The notes under the pieces were generated by a model. It was not told the DNA's origin and did not search any database. It saw only the letters and a list, made by a program, of their open reading frames with translations. A program made the position numbers and the translations under genes. From an uncultured Parasutterella sp. (GTDB taxonomy: Bacteria > Pseudomonadota > Gammaproteobacteria > Burkholderiales > Burkholderiaceae_F), in the NCBI GenBank assembly GCA_900766055.1, contig CAAFTZ010000004.1:1-22245 (forward strand): a DNA stretch of 22,245 bases. Reading direction: 5' to 3'. This document shows, one piece after another, positions 7,676-14,935 of this stretch. Positions within the stretch are counted from its first letter, which is position 1. Each line of letters starts with the position of its first letter.

Positions 7676-8547
7676 ATGCTATAGCACTTGCGCTTGTTCT
7701 CTTTGCAGCTGTGCTGCACGCTTCTTGGAATTTTGTTTCGAAGAAGAGCGGAGGCGGCTCATCTTTTGTCCTGCTTTATGAGACGTGTGCCTTTTTGATT
7801 TACATGCCGCTGCTTTATTTGGTGGATTTCAAAAGGCTCCTGTCTCTTCCTTTAGAGATGTGGCTGCTGATCATTCTCAGCGCAGTGCTTCATGTGATTT
7901 ACACCATTGTCCTCCAGACCGGTTATCGAAAAGCGGATTATTCCGTTGTTTATCCGACCGCAAGAGGAACGGGTCCGGCGTTTACGGTTTTAGTTGCAGT
8001 GTTTCTATTCGGAGAAAAACTCGCCCCTCTCGGTTTTGCGGGCATTGTCTGTGTGCTTTTAGGTATCGTATTGCTAGCGTTTCCGGGCAAAGACAAGCAG
8101 CTGAAGAGCTCTTTGTCAGGAGGATTGTGCTGGGGCGTTTTAACCGGTGTATTTATTGCCTCGTACTCAAGCTTGGATGGGTTTGCGATTCAACTGATTG
8201 GACTGACTCCCTTGATGTATTACGTACCGGGGATGGCAGTTCGCCTTCTGCTCCTGGGCCCCGGAATTCTTTCAAAGAAATCGGGTCGCGAAAGCTTTAA
8301 AGAAGATATTAGGAAGCGCTGGAAGTACGCACTTTATATTGGCATTGCGCATCCGGCTGCTTATCTCTTGGTTTTGTTTGCACTGCTTTATGCACCGCTC
8401 GCATATGTCGCACCAACCCGAGAGGTTTCCATGATGCTTGCCTTATTTATCGGAGCGAAAGCCCTGCATGAAAAGGTAACGCCTTTAAAGAGTGCTGGTG
8501 TTCTTGCTATGATGACAGGAGTCATCTTGATTTCGCTGGCGCGCTGA
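7672..8547 (+). CDS. EamA/DMT-superfamily transporter
   Basis: A 291-residue inner-membrane protein with about ten hydrophobic segments arranged as two EamA repeats: the first through about residue 137, the second from GGLCWGVLTGVFIASYSS onward. The VVYPTARGTGPAFTVL segment and the matching YVAPTREVSMMLALFIG segment are the typical internal signatures of the two halves. DMT transporters carry metabolites, amino acids or nucleotide-related compounds; the substrate cannot be read from sequence. The start ATG overlaps the queC stop (ATGA), implying coupled translation. A link to deazaguanine or queuosine salvage is possible from position only. It is followed by the FGGY kinase, which has its own promoter-like sequence. 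Confidence 0.9.
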   Translation: MNAIALALVLFAAVLHASWNFVSKKSGGGSSFVLLYETCAFLIYMPLLYLVDFKRLLSLPLEMWLLIILSAVLHVIYTIVLQTGYRKADYSVVYPTARGTGPAFTVLVAVFLFGEKLAPLGFAGIVCVLLGIVLLAFPGKDKQLKSSLSGGLCWGVLTGVFIASYSSLDGFAIQLIGLTPLMYYVPGMAVRLLLLGPGILSKKSGRESFKEDIRKRWKYALYIGIAHPAAYLLVLFALLYAPLAYVAPTREVSMMLALFIGAKALHEKVTPLKSAGVLAMMTGVILISLAR

Positions 8548-8568
8548 GCCTTAATGCTTTTGAAAGAA

Positions 8569-8596
8569 TTGACTGCCGCGCCGACGGCCTTATTTA
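8569..8596 (+). promoter_or_regulatory. Candidate sigma-70 promoter of the FGGY kinase
   Basis: TTGACT at 8569-8574 and TATTTA at 8591-8596 are spaced by 16 bases, 31 bases before the kinase start. Together with the AGGAG ribosome site near 8613-8620 this gives the kinase its own expression signals rather than read-through from the EamA gene. Confidence 0.45.
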
Positions 8597-8626
8597 GAGA
8601 ATGAAATTAATAAGAAGGAGTCTGTA

Positions 8627-10192
8627 ATGTCCAAACTTTACTTAGGCTTTGATGCGGGAACTCAGAGCGTGAAGGTATCTGTCTATGATGAGAATCTCAA
8701 GAGCATCACTTCGCAGAGCCTGCCCACGATTCTTCGTTATCCGCACGCCGGGTGGGTTGAAATGGACCTGGATGAGTTTTTGGACATTACGGTTCGATGC
8801 ATCAAGCGCTGTGTCGATGACATTAAAGCGCTCGGCTACGATCCCAAAGACGTCCGCGCTGTGATGGGCGACGGCATTATCTGCGGCATTGCCGGTGTGA
8901 ACGAAGAAGGTGACGCAATCACGCCCTATATCAATTACCTAGATACCCGCACCGATGATGACGTTCGTTTCATCAATGACATGAACCTGGACATCTGGGT
9001 TAAAGAAACCGGGAATCCGGAAGCCTGCACGATGTTCCCGGCGATGTTTGCCCGCTGGTTCCTGAAAAACAACTCCAAATTCCAGCAGCAGGGCGTTAAG
9101 TTCATGCACAACGCTCCGTACATTCTTTCTCACTTAGCCGGATTAAAAGGCAAAGATGCCTTCATCGACTGGGGCGCTATGTCCGGCTGGGGCCTTGGCT
9201 ACAACGTCATGAAGAAAGAGTGGTCAAAAGGACAACTGGATATTCTCGGCATCAGCGAAAAGTACATGCCGCGCATTCTGAAGCCTTGGGACATTATCGG
9301 TGGCCTCACAAAAGCGATGTCTGAAAAAACAGGTTTACCCGAAGGCACACCGATTTGTGCCGGCGCCGGGGACACCATGCAGTCCATGATCGGCTGCGGA
9401 AACTATGAAGCAGGCAAGGGCGTTGACGTTGCTGGTACCTGCGCGATGTTCTGCGTTTCGACTAAGGGCATCATTCCTGAGTTAAGTAAGAAAGGCAACA
9501 ACCTTATCTTTAATTCCGGATCGCTTCCTGACACTTATTTCTACTGGGGTACGATTCGTACCGGGGGCTTAGCTCTGCGCTGGTTTAAAGACAATGTCTG
9601 CCACAAGGCCAATGACGCGGTTTACTACAACGATCTGAATGATCGAGCCGCTCAGGTTCCGGTGGGCTCCAACGGTGTCTTGTTCCTTCCGTACCTTACC
9701 GGCGGTCAGGATATCAACAATAAGAAGTGCGGCTGCTTCCTGGGTTTGACGCTTGATGACGATCAGTCTGTGATGTGGCGTTCGGTTTTGGAATCCATCG
9801 GCTTTGACTACATGGAAATTTGCGATCTTTACCGCTCTGCCGGTGTTGATCTTCAGCGTTTGACGGTTGCCGAAGGCGGAAGCCGAAGCTCGCTCTGGAA
9901 CCAAATCAAGTCCGACATGCTCGACGCCGAAGTTGTTCGTTATAAGAATGCGGGCGGCGCTGTTGTGACGAACTGCATCTTTGCTGCTTATGCCGTTAAA
10001 GATGTTCCGGAAATCATTCCTGAACTCTCGAAGATTCTTCAGATCGATCAGTCTTACCAGCCGCGTGCTGAAAACACCAAACTGTATCGTGATCTCTTAA
10101 ATCTCCAGCGTAAGCTGATTGACGTCGATATGGCGCCGGCGTTTGCCACGTTGTGGAATATGAAGAAGATCTTGCCGCAGAAACAGAACTAA
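8627..10192 (+). CDS. FGGY-family carbohydrate kinase
   Basis: A 521-residue ATP-dependent sugar kinase of the FGGY family (xylulokinase-like). The N-terminal phosphate-binding strand is GFDAGTQSVKVSVYD (7-21), with Asp9 and the DAGT motif. The catalytic base is Asp249 in AGAGDTMQS. The C-terminal ATP-binding block has AEGGSRSSLWNQIKSDML (415-432) and a following NAGGAV. Length is typical for the family. Specificity within FGGY (xylulose, ribulose, gluconate, erythritol and others) cannot be judged by eye, so no gene symbol is given. It is a single-gene unit with its own promoter, an AGGAG site and a strong terminator at 10226. No sugar transporter, isomerase or aldolase lies next to it. Confidence 0.9.
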   Translation: MSKLYLGFDAGTQSVKVSVYDENLKSITSQSLPTILRYPHAGWVEMDLDEFLDITVRCIKRCVDDIKALGYDPKDVRAVMGDGIICGIAGVNEEGDAITPYINYLDTRTDDDVRFINDMNLDIWVKETGNPEACTMFPAMFARWFLKNNSKFQQQGVKFMHNAPYILSHLAGLKGKDAFIDWGAMSGWGLGYNVMKKEWSKGQLDILGISEKYMPRILKPWDIIGGLTKAMSEKTGLPEGTPICAGAGDTMQSMIGCGNYEAGKGVDVAGTCAMFCVSTKGIIPELSKKGNNLIFNSGSLPDTYFYWGTIRTGGLALRWFKDNVCHKANDAVYYNDLNDRAAQVPVGSNGVLFLPYLTGGQDINNKKCGCFLGLTLDDDQSVMWRSVLESIGFDYMEICDLYRSAGVDLQRLTVAEGGSRSSLWNQIKSDMLDAEVVRYKNAGGAVVTNCIFAAYAVKDVPEIIPELSKILQIDQSYQPRAENTKLYRDLLNLQRKLIDVDMAPAFATLWNMKKILPQKQN

Positions 10193-10225
10193 GAAGCGGA
10201 AAAATTATTTCATAAGTTAAGGATG

Positions 10226-10256
10226 AGAGGACGACTAAAAACCGTCCTCTTTTTTC
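10226..10256 (+). terminator. Rho-independent terminator of the FGGY kinase
   Basis: AGAGGACG at 10226-10233 pairs perfectly with CGTCCTCT at 10243-10250 around an A-rich loop and is followed at once by a run of T to about 10255. It lies 34 bases past the kinase stop. Confidence 0.85.
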
Positions 10257-10275
10257 TGCTGTTTTATTTTTTTTC

Positions 10276-10294
10276 ATGACAGTTATAGTGTCAT
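10276..10294. promoter_or_regulatory. Palindrome ATGACA-N7-TGTCAT
   Basis: A perfect 6-bp inverted repeat with a 7-base A/T-rich centre lies about 50 bases before the MerR-type remnant. Dyads of this size are typical operators of dimeric regulators, so it may be the fossil operator of that lost gene. Chance is possible for arms of only 6 bp. Confidence 0.3.
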
Positions 10295-10346
10295 AAACGG
10301 GTGTACGACAACTCCGAAGTTTGAGGAAACGTATCTGACAGATTTG

Positions 10347-10447
10347 ATGGAAACCAAGAAAAAGTTCAGTTTGGAGGAATTGTCCGAACTTACGGAATTT
10401 CCCGAACCATTCGCTTTTATAAAAAAGCATGTCTTTTGAACGCATAA
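10347..10447 (+). pseudogene. Frameshifted remnant of a MerR-type helix-turn-helix regulator
   Basis: From the ATG at 10347 the frame reads METKKKFSLEELSELTE, which is the start of a MerR-type winged helix. In the next frame it continues ISRTIRFYKKACLLNA and stops at 10445-10447. Restoring one missing base (a GGA codon) joins them into ELSELTGISRTIRFY, a close match to the family's recognition-helix consensus. The remnant is only about 34 codons long, so besides the frameshift the rest of the regulator is gone. The nearest intact genes are the FGGY kinase and the toxin-antitoxin pair. Confidence 0.65.
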
Positions 10448-10613
10448 CACATTGAATATCCTGAAGAGAACAAAAAATGCCCTGTGGACCGTTAATAAAA
10501 TAAAAGGTCGGGGTTGGAGGCACTAACCGGTTACGTTTAACTTTTTGATTTTTAGAGCCACTGAGTAAGACCTCATAGCTTTGCTTACCCAAGAGGAGTA
10601 CGGAATTCTATTG

Positions 10614-10634
10614 TGTACGGTATAATTACGTACA
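10614..10634 (+). promoter_or_regulatory. Operator-promoter of the DUF1778-GNAT toxin-antitoxin operon
   Basis: TGTACG (10614-10619) and CGTACA (10629-10634) form a perfect inverted repeat around GTATAATTA, which contains a consensus TATAAT -10 box at 10621-10626. It ends 19 bases before the antitoxin start. A ribbon-helix-helix antitoxin bound here would block RNA polymerase, the usual autoregulation of this type of module. No good -35 box is visible. Confidence 0.7.
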
Positions 10635-10653
10635 AAATATGAGGTGGTAGAAT

Positions 10654-10950
10654 ATGACAACGACTGCACTTGAAAGATGTGACATCCGATTAAGTTCGGA
10701 AGATAAAGCCTTTCTTCAATTGGCCGCTTCTTTAGACGGAATTTCCTTATCTGCTTTTATAAGAAAAGCCGCTATCTCAGCTGCGAAAGACACCATAAGC
10801 AAAAATGATCGCTATGTTCTTTCCGGTAGAGAAGTAAGGGAATTATTTTCTGTACTCGATAACGGTTTTGTTCCGAATAAGAGACTTCAAGAGGCCATGA
10901 CAATTGCAGAGCAGATTGAGAAAAACGGAGCTTTGAATGCTGGTTTTTGA
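10654..10950 (+). CDS. DUF1778 (TacA-type) antitoxin
   Basis: A 98-residue antitoxin of the DUF1778 ribbon-helix-helix family. The DNA-binding N-terminus reads CDIRLSSEDKAFLQLAA (9-25), then SLSAFIRKAA (31-40), the usual helix of the fold. The C-terminal part (55-98, with FSVLDNGFVPNKRL) would wrap around and neutralise the toxin. A GAGGTGG ribosome site precedes the ATG. The last 14 bases overlap the start of the GNAT toxin gene, as is typical of this type II pair. Expression is likely autoregulated through the palindrome that contains the -10 box just upstream. The family identification is strong from the motif and the partner; actual toxin neutralisation is inferred. Confidence 0.9.
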   Translation: MTTTALERCDIRLSSEDKAFLQLAASLDGISLSAFIRKAAISAAKDTISKNDRYVLSGREVRELFSVLDNGFVPNKRLQEAMTIAEQIEKNGALNAGF

Positions 10951-11416
10951 AAAACTTGAACCAGCCGTTCATAACAGACAACAGTTTTCCTGCGGAAATG
11001 AGGAACTTGACGTTTTTTTGAAAAAATACGCAGCACAAAATCAAAGAATTGGTCAATCAACAACTCACGTTTTGGTTAACACAGAAAGAAGAGAAGAAAT
11101 TTTAGGGTTCATCACGTTATGCTCTTCAGCACTTTCCATTGAGGACTTGAATCCCTCTGATCTGAGGCGTCTTCCCCGTTATCCCATACCAGCAATAAAG
11201 ATTGCTCGGCTCGCAGTTTCATCAAGGTTTCAAGGTAATAAAGTTGGCTCAGCTCTTTTAGGTCACGCTGTTCGAAGTGCACTAAAAGTTAGAGAGGATA
11301 TTGGGGTGCGGGCTTTGATAGTGGATGCAAAAACACCGGAAGTGGCCAGTTTTTACACAAAGTTCGGTTTTAAGAAGACTCAAAATTGCCCGCTGTATCT
11401 TTATCTCTTTGTATGA
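10937..11416 (+). CDS. GNAT-family (TacT-type) acetyltransferase toxin
   Basis: A 159-residue toxin of the GNAT family that, in characterised relatives, acetylates the amino group of aminoacyl-tRNA and stops translation. The N-terminal FSCGNEELDVFLKKYAAQ (17-34) is diagnostic for this toxin group. Then come the IARLAVSSRFQG strand and acetyl-CoA loop (89-100), and the conserved ASFYTKFGF near 137-145 with the likely catalytic Tyr140. The acetyl-CoA loop reads RFQGNKVG; the Q/RxxGxG/A consensus is met except that Lys102 sits at the last position. The start lies 14 bases inside the antitoxin gene and is set by the overlap. Toxin and antitoxin are on the same strand with no other gene between. 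Confidence 0.9.
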   Translation: MLVFEKLEPAVHNRQQFSCGNEELDVFLKKYAAQNQRIGQSTTHVLVNTERREEILGFITLCSSALSIEDLNPSDLRRLPRYPIPAIKIARLAVSSRFQGNKVGSALLGHAVRSALKVREDIGVRALIVDAKTPEVASFYTKFGFKKTQNCPLYLYLFV

Positions 11417-11613
11417 CAGTTGGCGCCGATTTTTGCATGTATTAGAGTAAATTTTTTAACGGGCGGCTAATTTCCCTCATTTCTTCGGGCTGGATTATGC
11501 CTTTTCTAATTAACCTCTAATGAATAATTTATTGAATTTATAACAATAAGGAAGTAGGGTCAGATAGAAAGGACGAATTAAACAAATGAGGGAGCTTGCC
11601 TGAATGAAGTTGA

Positions 11614-12198
11614 TTAGAACCAAAAACCGGCGGCGCAGAAAACCAACGAGATTGCCAAAATTGTGTTAATCAGCTTCGTGTGATTGGCAAATAATCTCGA
11701 AGCGACAGATCCAAATCCAGACCAAACCAAATTACAGCTTGTCCCCGCGATCGCGATGAAGATCGCAAACGCTGCAAGCGCTTCTGTACTTTGATAGTAC
11801 GGAAGAACAAACATTTGGATGGAGACGATGGCCGACACCATTACTTTTACGTTTACAAACTGAAGTAACAAACCAGAGAGATACGCTTGTCCTTTTTTCG
11901 GCTCGACGGCTTTCGTGTCGTACGTGCTTCTCAAAATCTTTACGGCGAGCCAGATGAGATAAATCGTTCCCAGCACCAACATGGGTAAACGAATTTCAGG
12001 AATCCATTCGTTTAACTTTGCGCAAAAGAAGGCGCACAGAAGGGTAATGATGCAAAACCCGGTGAGGACGCCGGCATTGAAATAAAGCGTTTTTCTGAAG
12101 CCGACCTTGAGTCCCAAAGACATCGACATGATGTTGTTGGGTCCCGGTGTGATGGACGTTACAAATGTATAAAGCAAAAAGGATGGCAAGGAAAACAT
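11614..12198 (-). CDS. LysE/RhtB-family amino-acid exporter, EamB-like
   Basis: A 194-residue inner-membrane exporter of the LysE/RhtB family. The start chosen is the ATG at 12198, giving MFSLPSFLLYTFVTSITPGPNN; the ITPGPNN motif at residues 16-22 is the family hallmark and sits where it should. A longer in-frame extension to 12396 has no family resemblance and overlaps the divergent gene at 12300. About six hydrophobic segments are visible. A mid-protein LLLQFVNVKV stretch resembles EamB, the cysteine/O-acetylserine exporter, so thiol or amino-acid efflux is the best guess. No clear ribosome site is visible. It is a single-gene unit divergent from the small gene at 12300. Confidence 0.85.
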   Translation of the reverse strand: MFSLPSFLLYTFVTSITPGPNNIMSMSLGLKVGFRKTLYFNAGVLTGFCIITLLCAFFCAKLNEWIPEIRLPMLVLGTIYLIWLAVKILRSTYDTKAVEPKKGQAYLSGLLLQFVNVKVMVSAIVSIQMFVLPYYQSTEALAAFAIFIAIAGTSCNLVWSGFGSVASRLFANHTKLINTILAISLVFCAAGFWF

Positions 12199-12299
12199 GG
12201 TTGAGGTCTGTATTTTTGTGTGCCCACTTATGCTCAAAATTATACTGAGACAATTTATCGAACTCCTATACTCGGAACATCTTTGATATGGGAGGAACC

Positions 12300-12536
12300 A
12301 TGAGCGACAGATTAAGTTATGCAGAAAAAGAAGAACTTCCGACATCTGTATACGGATTGCCCGAAAGACGCGAATACCCGATGCCAGATGCTGCACACGT
12401 TAGAGCAGCTGAAGCTTATTTCAGATATTGCCCTGAAGAGTTGAAGCCTGAACTGGCCCGTGCCATCTTGAAGAGAGCAAAGGAATTCGGCGTTGATGTC
12501 GAGAGCCCGACCGTCCTTCAGTATGCTGAGGAATGA
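12300..12536 (+). CDS. Small conserved-looking protein of unknown function
   Basis: A 78-residue soluble, acidic protein. The ATG at 12300 is preferred over one at 12288 because a GGAGG site (12291-12295) lies between them at the right distance. The central part, LPERREYPMPDAAHVRAAEAYFRYC, followed by an alternating charged helix (ARAILKRAKEFGVDV), resembles small proteins and phage-associated segments of the type YP-x-D-x-HVR. I cannot give it a function. It has no membrane segment or signal peptide and is divergent from the LysE exporter. Confidence 0.7.
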   Translation: MSDRLSYAEKEELPTSVYGLPERREYPMPDAAHVRAAEAYFRYCPEELKPELARAILKRAKEFGVDVESPTVLQYAEE

Positions 12537-12614
12537 TCGTTAATTTAGATAAGAGAAGGATTGTTTTTTGGTGGCTGTCATTGAGCAGCACCTTATAGTT
12601 ATCAATAAAAACTT

Positions 12615-12641
12615 CGGCGCTGAGAAGTCGACACAGCGCCG
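12615..12641 (-). terminator. Terminator of the flavoprotein-cytochrome operon (possibly bidirectional)
   Basis: CGGCGCTG at 12615-12622 pairs perfectly with CAGCGCCG at 12634-12641. On the minus strand the stem is followed by AAGTTTTTATTG, a good U tract, so it should end the transcript of the cytochrome gene. On the plus strand it is followed only by AGTTATT and could weakly end the small gene at 12300. Confidence 0.7.
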
Positions 12642-12753
12642 AGTTATTCTGCTAAGTTTTCCCCTTTCAAGCAGGAAAAATAAAAAAAAGCAGTGGCGAG
12701 CTCCAAACATGCAGTGTTGACTGCGATGCGGTTGGCATTGGTCCTCAGGAGGC

Positions 12754-13122
12754 CTACTTATCGTGACAAGATGAACATTTTTTTAGTTCATAGTTATGAT
12801 GGCATGAATAGCAAGCTTCAAGGGATGCCTGATCATCTTTAAATCCTTTAGGAGGGGGCATCGTATGCACTTGATGGCAGTTCGTACATTCCGTCACCTC
12901 GCCGTTCGGATCACTGTGAGGTAGGAATACATGCGGGTTTACCGGGCCTGTCTCGCTTTCGACCTGGACGTTTTTATTCACTAAGTCGCTAAATGTTGGA
13001 CCATGACAAGCCAAACATTGCTCCTTGGTTATTTGTTGTTGTGCGTTTTGCGCAGAAACCTGTCCTGCAAATGTTAGTCCGAGGATTAGACTCAAAGAAA
13101 AGAGGAGTGGATATTTTTTCAT
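12754..13122 (-). CDS. Periplasmic tetraheme cytochrome c
   Basis: A 122-residue exported cytochrome with a signal peptide (1-24, cut at VSA-Q) and four CxxCH heme sites: 36-40, 79-83, 104-108 and 116-120. Additional histidines (His64, His69, His86, His109) could be the distal axial ligands. The size and heme count match the small tetraheme domain of flavocytochrome c fumarate reductases, here as a separate subunit. It should carry electrons from a membrane quinol oxidoreductase to the flavoprotein encoded just upstream. The gap from that gene is 39 bases and contains a strong hairpin. No Shine-Dalgarno sequence is visible before the ATG, which is unusual for this window. Confidence 0.92.
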   Translation of the reverse strand: MKKYPLLFSLSLILGLTFAGQVSAQNAQQQITKEQCLACHGPTFSDLVNKNVQVESETGPVNPHVFLPHSDPNGEVTECTNCHQVHTMPPPKGFKDDQASLEACYSCHHNYELKKCSSCHDK

Positions 13123-13130
13123 GGGTATTC

Positions 13131-13149
13131 AGGCGGGGAAACCCCGCCT
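13131..13149 (-). promoter_or_regulatory. Intercistronic hairpin just before the cytochrome start
   Basis: AGGCGGGG (13131-13138) pairs perfectly with CCCCGCCT (13142-13149) around AAA. On the transcribed minus strand it ends 8 bases before the cytochrome ATG, where the ribosome site should be, and no purine-rich site is seen. It could set the protein ratio by processing or partial termination. The T run lies on the other strand, so it is not a strong terminator for this operon. Confidence 0.55.
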
Positions 13150-13161
13150 TTTCTCATTGGA

Positions 13162-14733
13162 TTAGTTATTAGTCAAATGCTCTGCGGCGATTTGTCCGAC
13201 GATCATAGAACCGGTGACACCCCCACCGATACCACCGGCGCTTTCGCCCGCAGCGTAAAGTCCGGGGATAGGCTGTAAGTCAATATCAATGACCTGACCG
13301 TTGCCATTTATTGCCAAACCGGCGGAAATATTATGGACCGCTAGCACACACCTAATCGCATGGAACGGGGCTTTCTCGATCTTCTTTGTCATTGTTGCAG
13401 CCGGTCTGCCAAAATCGGTGTCAGCCTTCGTGTCGACAAAATTGTTATAACGCTCCACGGTCTGAGTCAGGTTCGGCTGATTGGTTAATTTCCCGAGTTC
13501 ATCTAAGGTGTTTGCATCAAAAGCTAAACCTTCTTCACAAACTGGTGGTTTGGTACTCCAGCGATATTTCTTTGCCGTTGCGTCGTCAAAAATCGTCCAA
13601 ATAAGCTGATCCGGCTGGGCCAAGGCTAAATCATAGAAGTTATATCCCGTGCCCAGATCCCATTTGTCAACTTCCTGAACAAAGCGATCACCGTTTTTAT
13701 TGGTGAAAATAATTTGATTCCATCGGTTTCCTGCAACATCTAATCCAGGCGCACCATAGGGCGAATTAAGAGGGAAGTTATAGTGAATCGTTCCAAACTT
13801 TCGACGGAAATTACTATGTGGGCGATTACCGTCTCGAACCATAAAGCCACCTGCCTTCACGCCGGCTTTGATTGCACTGCCATCCTGGAAGACGAAAGGC
13901 TCTCCGGTTGCAATCATGTTTTTTGTCATTCTGGCATCAAATAACATGCGCATCGGCACGTTTCCTCTGAAGCCGCCGCCAGCGAGAACCACACCCTTTG
14001 TTGCCTGGACTTTTAAGATTTTTCCATCCGGACTGAGTACTTCAACACCGATAACACGACCGTTAGAATCTTTAATAACAGAAGTTACTTTATGTTCAAG
14101 ATACATTTTTCCGCCTTTGCTCTCAAAATATTCCTTCAGCGGAAGCATCAAGCCGGCGCCGGTTACGTATCCGTCTTTGTTGGGAGGAATCATGTTTCTT
14201 CCTTCTCCTCCGTCCTTCCACCACACATGGTGCCACATACCCGGATGCTGTGAATCAACTCCTGCTGTTGTAAGGCCGGGGCGGAATTTAACTCCATGGT
14301 TAATGGCCCAGTCTTCAAATGCGGCAGTATGTTCTACTTTCTTAACCAGAAGTTCCTGGTTTCCCATGCGTTCCGCTCTGCTTAAATCTTCATTAGGATT
14401 TGTCAGTCTCTTGTAGTATTGTTCAACAGAATCCTGAATTCCCGCAGCTTTTTGGGAACGTGTTCCGCCTTCAAGCTTTAAGATTCCGGCGCTGATGACC
14501 CCGCAGCCGCCGTAATTTTTTCCCTTTTCAAAAACTAATACTTTTGCATTGTTGTCAATAGCGGTGACAGCTGCACCCATTCCAGCGGGACCGGAACCGG
14601 CAACTACGATCTCAGTGCTAAGGTCCCAGGCAGAGGGCAGAGTAGTATTAGCGAAGACTGCTTCTGCAACACCACCTAGACCGGCGACTGCTGTCAATGA
14701 TGAAGTTTTTAAGAATGATCGACGTGTTGTCAT
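13162..14733 (-). CDS. Tat-exported FAD-dependent reductase, flavocytochrome c flavoprotein subunit
   Basis: A 523-residue flavoprotein of the fumarate reductase/urocanate reductase (FAD_binding_2) family, acting in the periplasm with the tetraheme cytochrome encoded next. RRSFLKT at residues 4-10 is a twin-arginine export signal. FAD binding is by VAGSGPAGMGAA (44-55), the GGCGVISAG segment (75-83) and the C-terminal GLYAAGESAGG (491-501). FGRP with Arg443 matches the catalytic arginine region of Shewanella Fcc3. However, the Fcc3 VHHTMGG is VHNISAG here (466-472), and the arginine that clamps the fumarate carboxylate in GANRLGG is replaced in TGSMIVG (507-513). The substrate is therefore probably not fumarate. 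An AAGGAG site precedes the ATG. The divergent LysR gene likely regulates it in response to that substrate. Confidence 0.9.
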   Translation of the reverse strand: MTTRRSFLKTSSLTAVAGLGGVAEAVFANTTLPSAWDLSTEIVVAGSGPAGMGAAVTAIDNNAKVLVFEKGKNYGGCGVISAGILKLEGGTRSQKAAGIQDSVEQYYKRLTNPNEDLSRAERMGNQELLVKKVEHTAAFEDWAINHGVKFRPGLTTAGVDSQHPGMWHHVWWKDGGEGRNMIPPNKDGYVTGAGLMLPLKEYFESKGGKMYLEHKVTSVIKDSNGRVIGVEVLSPDGKILKVQATKGVVLAGGGFRGNVPMRMLFDARMTKNMIATGEPFVFQDGSAIKAGVKAGGFMVRDGNRPHSNFRRKFGTIHYNFPLNSPYGAPGLDVAGNRWNQIIFTNKNGDRFVQEVDKWDLGTGYNFYDLALAQPDQLIWTIFDDATAKKYRWSTKPPVCEEGLAFDANTLDELGKLTNQPNLTQTVERYNNFVDTKADTDFGRPAATMTKKIEKAPFHAIRCVLAVHNISAGLAINGNGQVIDIDLQPIPGLYAAGESAGGIGGGVTGSMIVGQIAAEHLTNN

Positions 14734-14833
14734 ATGTTTTTCTCCTTAGAGGCATTGGCTCGTTTCTGATCTGAGCACGGGCTCTATTCTTAGCGTTTGT
14801 TCTTTTTTCATCTATAGGATGAGTCCGGTCGGG

Positions 14834-14852
14834 ACTTGCATTAATTGCAAGT
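14834..14852. promoter_or_regulatory. LysR box between the regulator and the flavoprotein gene
   Basis: ACTTGCA-TTAAT-TGCAAGT is a perfect 7-bp inverted repeat with a 5-base centre. It contains a T-N11-A core (T14837, A14849), the known LysR-family recognition form. It lies 101 bases before the flavoprotein start and 84 before the LysR start, the expected place for divergent control. Confidence 0.75.
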
Positions 14853-14935
14853 AAACAGTGTTAAATTTTTGTTAGAGTTTTCGACCCAAAACGACGAATA
14901 TCACTACAAATTTCTTGCCAAAAGAAAACTTCATA

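Larger units (their letters stand above)
10193..10653. other. 461-base intergenic region with no intact gene
   Basis: It holds, in order, the kinase terminator (10226-10256), a 19-base palindrome (10276-10294), a decayed MerR-type helix-turn-helix (10347-10447), about 160 bases in which I see nothing recognisable, and the operator-promoter of the toxin-antitoxin pair (10614-10634). The long minus-strand open frame across it has no recognisable features and overlaps the kinase gene, so I treat it as chance. Confidence 0.6.

Noticed and set aside
10014..10592. 192-codon minus-strand open frame
   Set aside because: It covers the end of the kinase gene, the terminator and the MerR remnant in antisense, has no recognisable motif, and composition and context fit a chance frame.
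11473..11593. TCCCTCATTT/AAATGAGGGA inverted repeat with a 101-base spacer, considered as a mobile element remnant
   Set aside because: No transposase-like coding between the arms, no target duplication seen, and arms of only 10 bp in AT-rich sequence can be chance.
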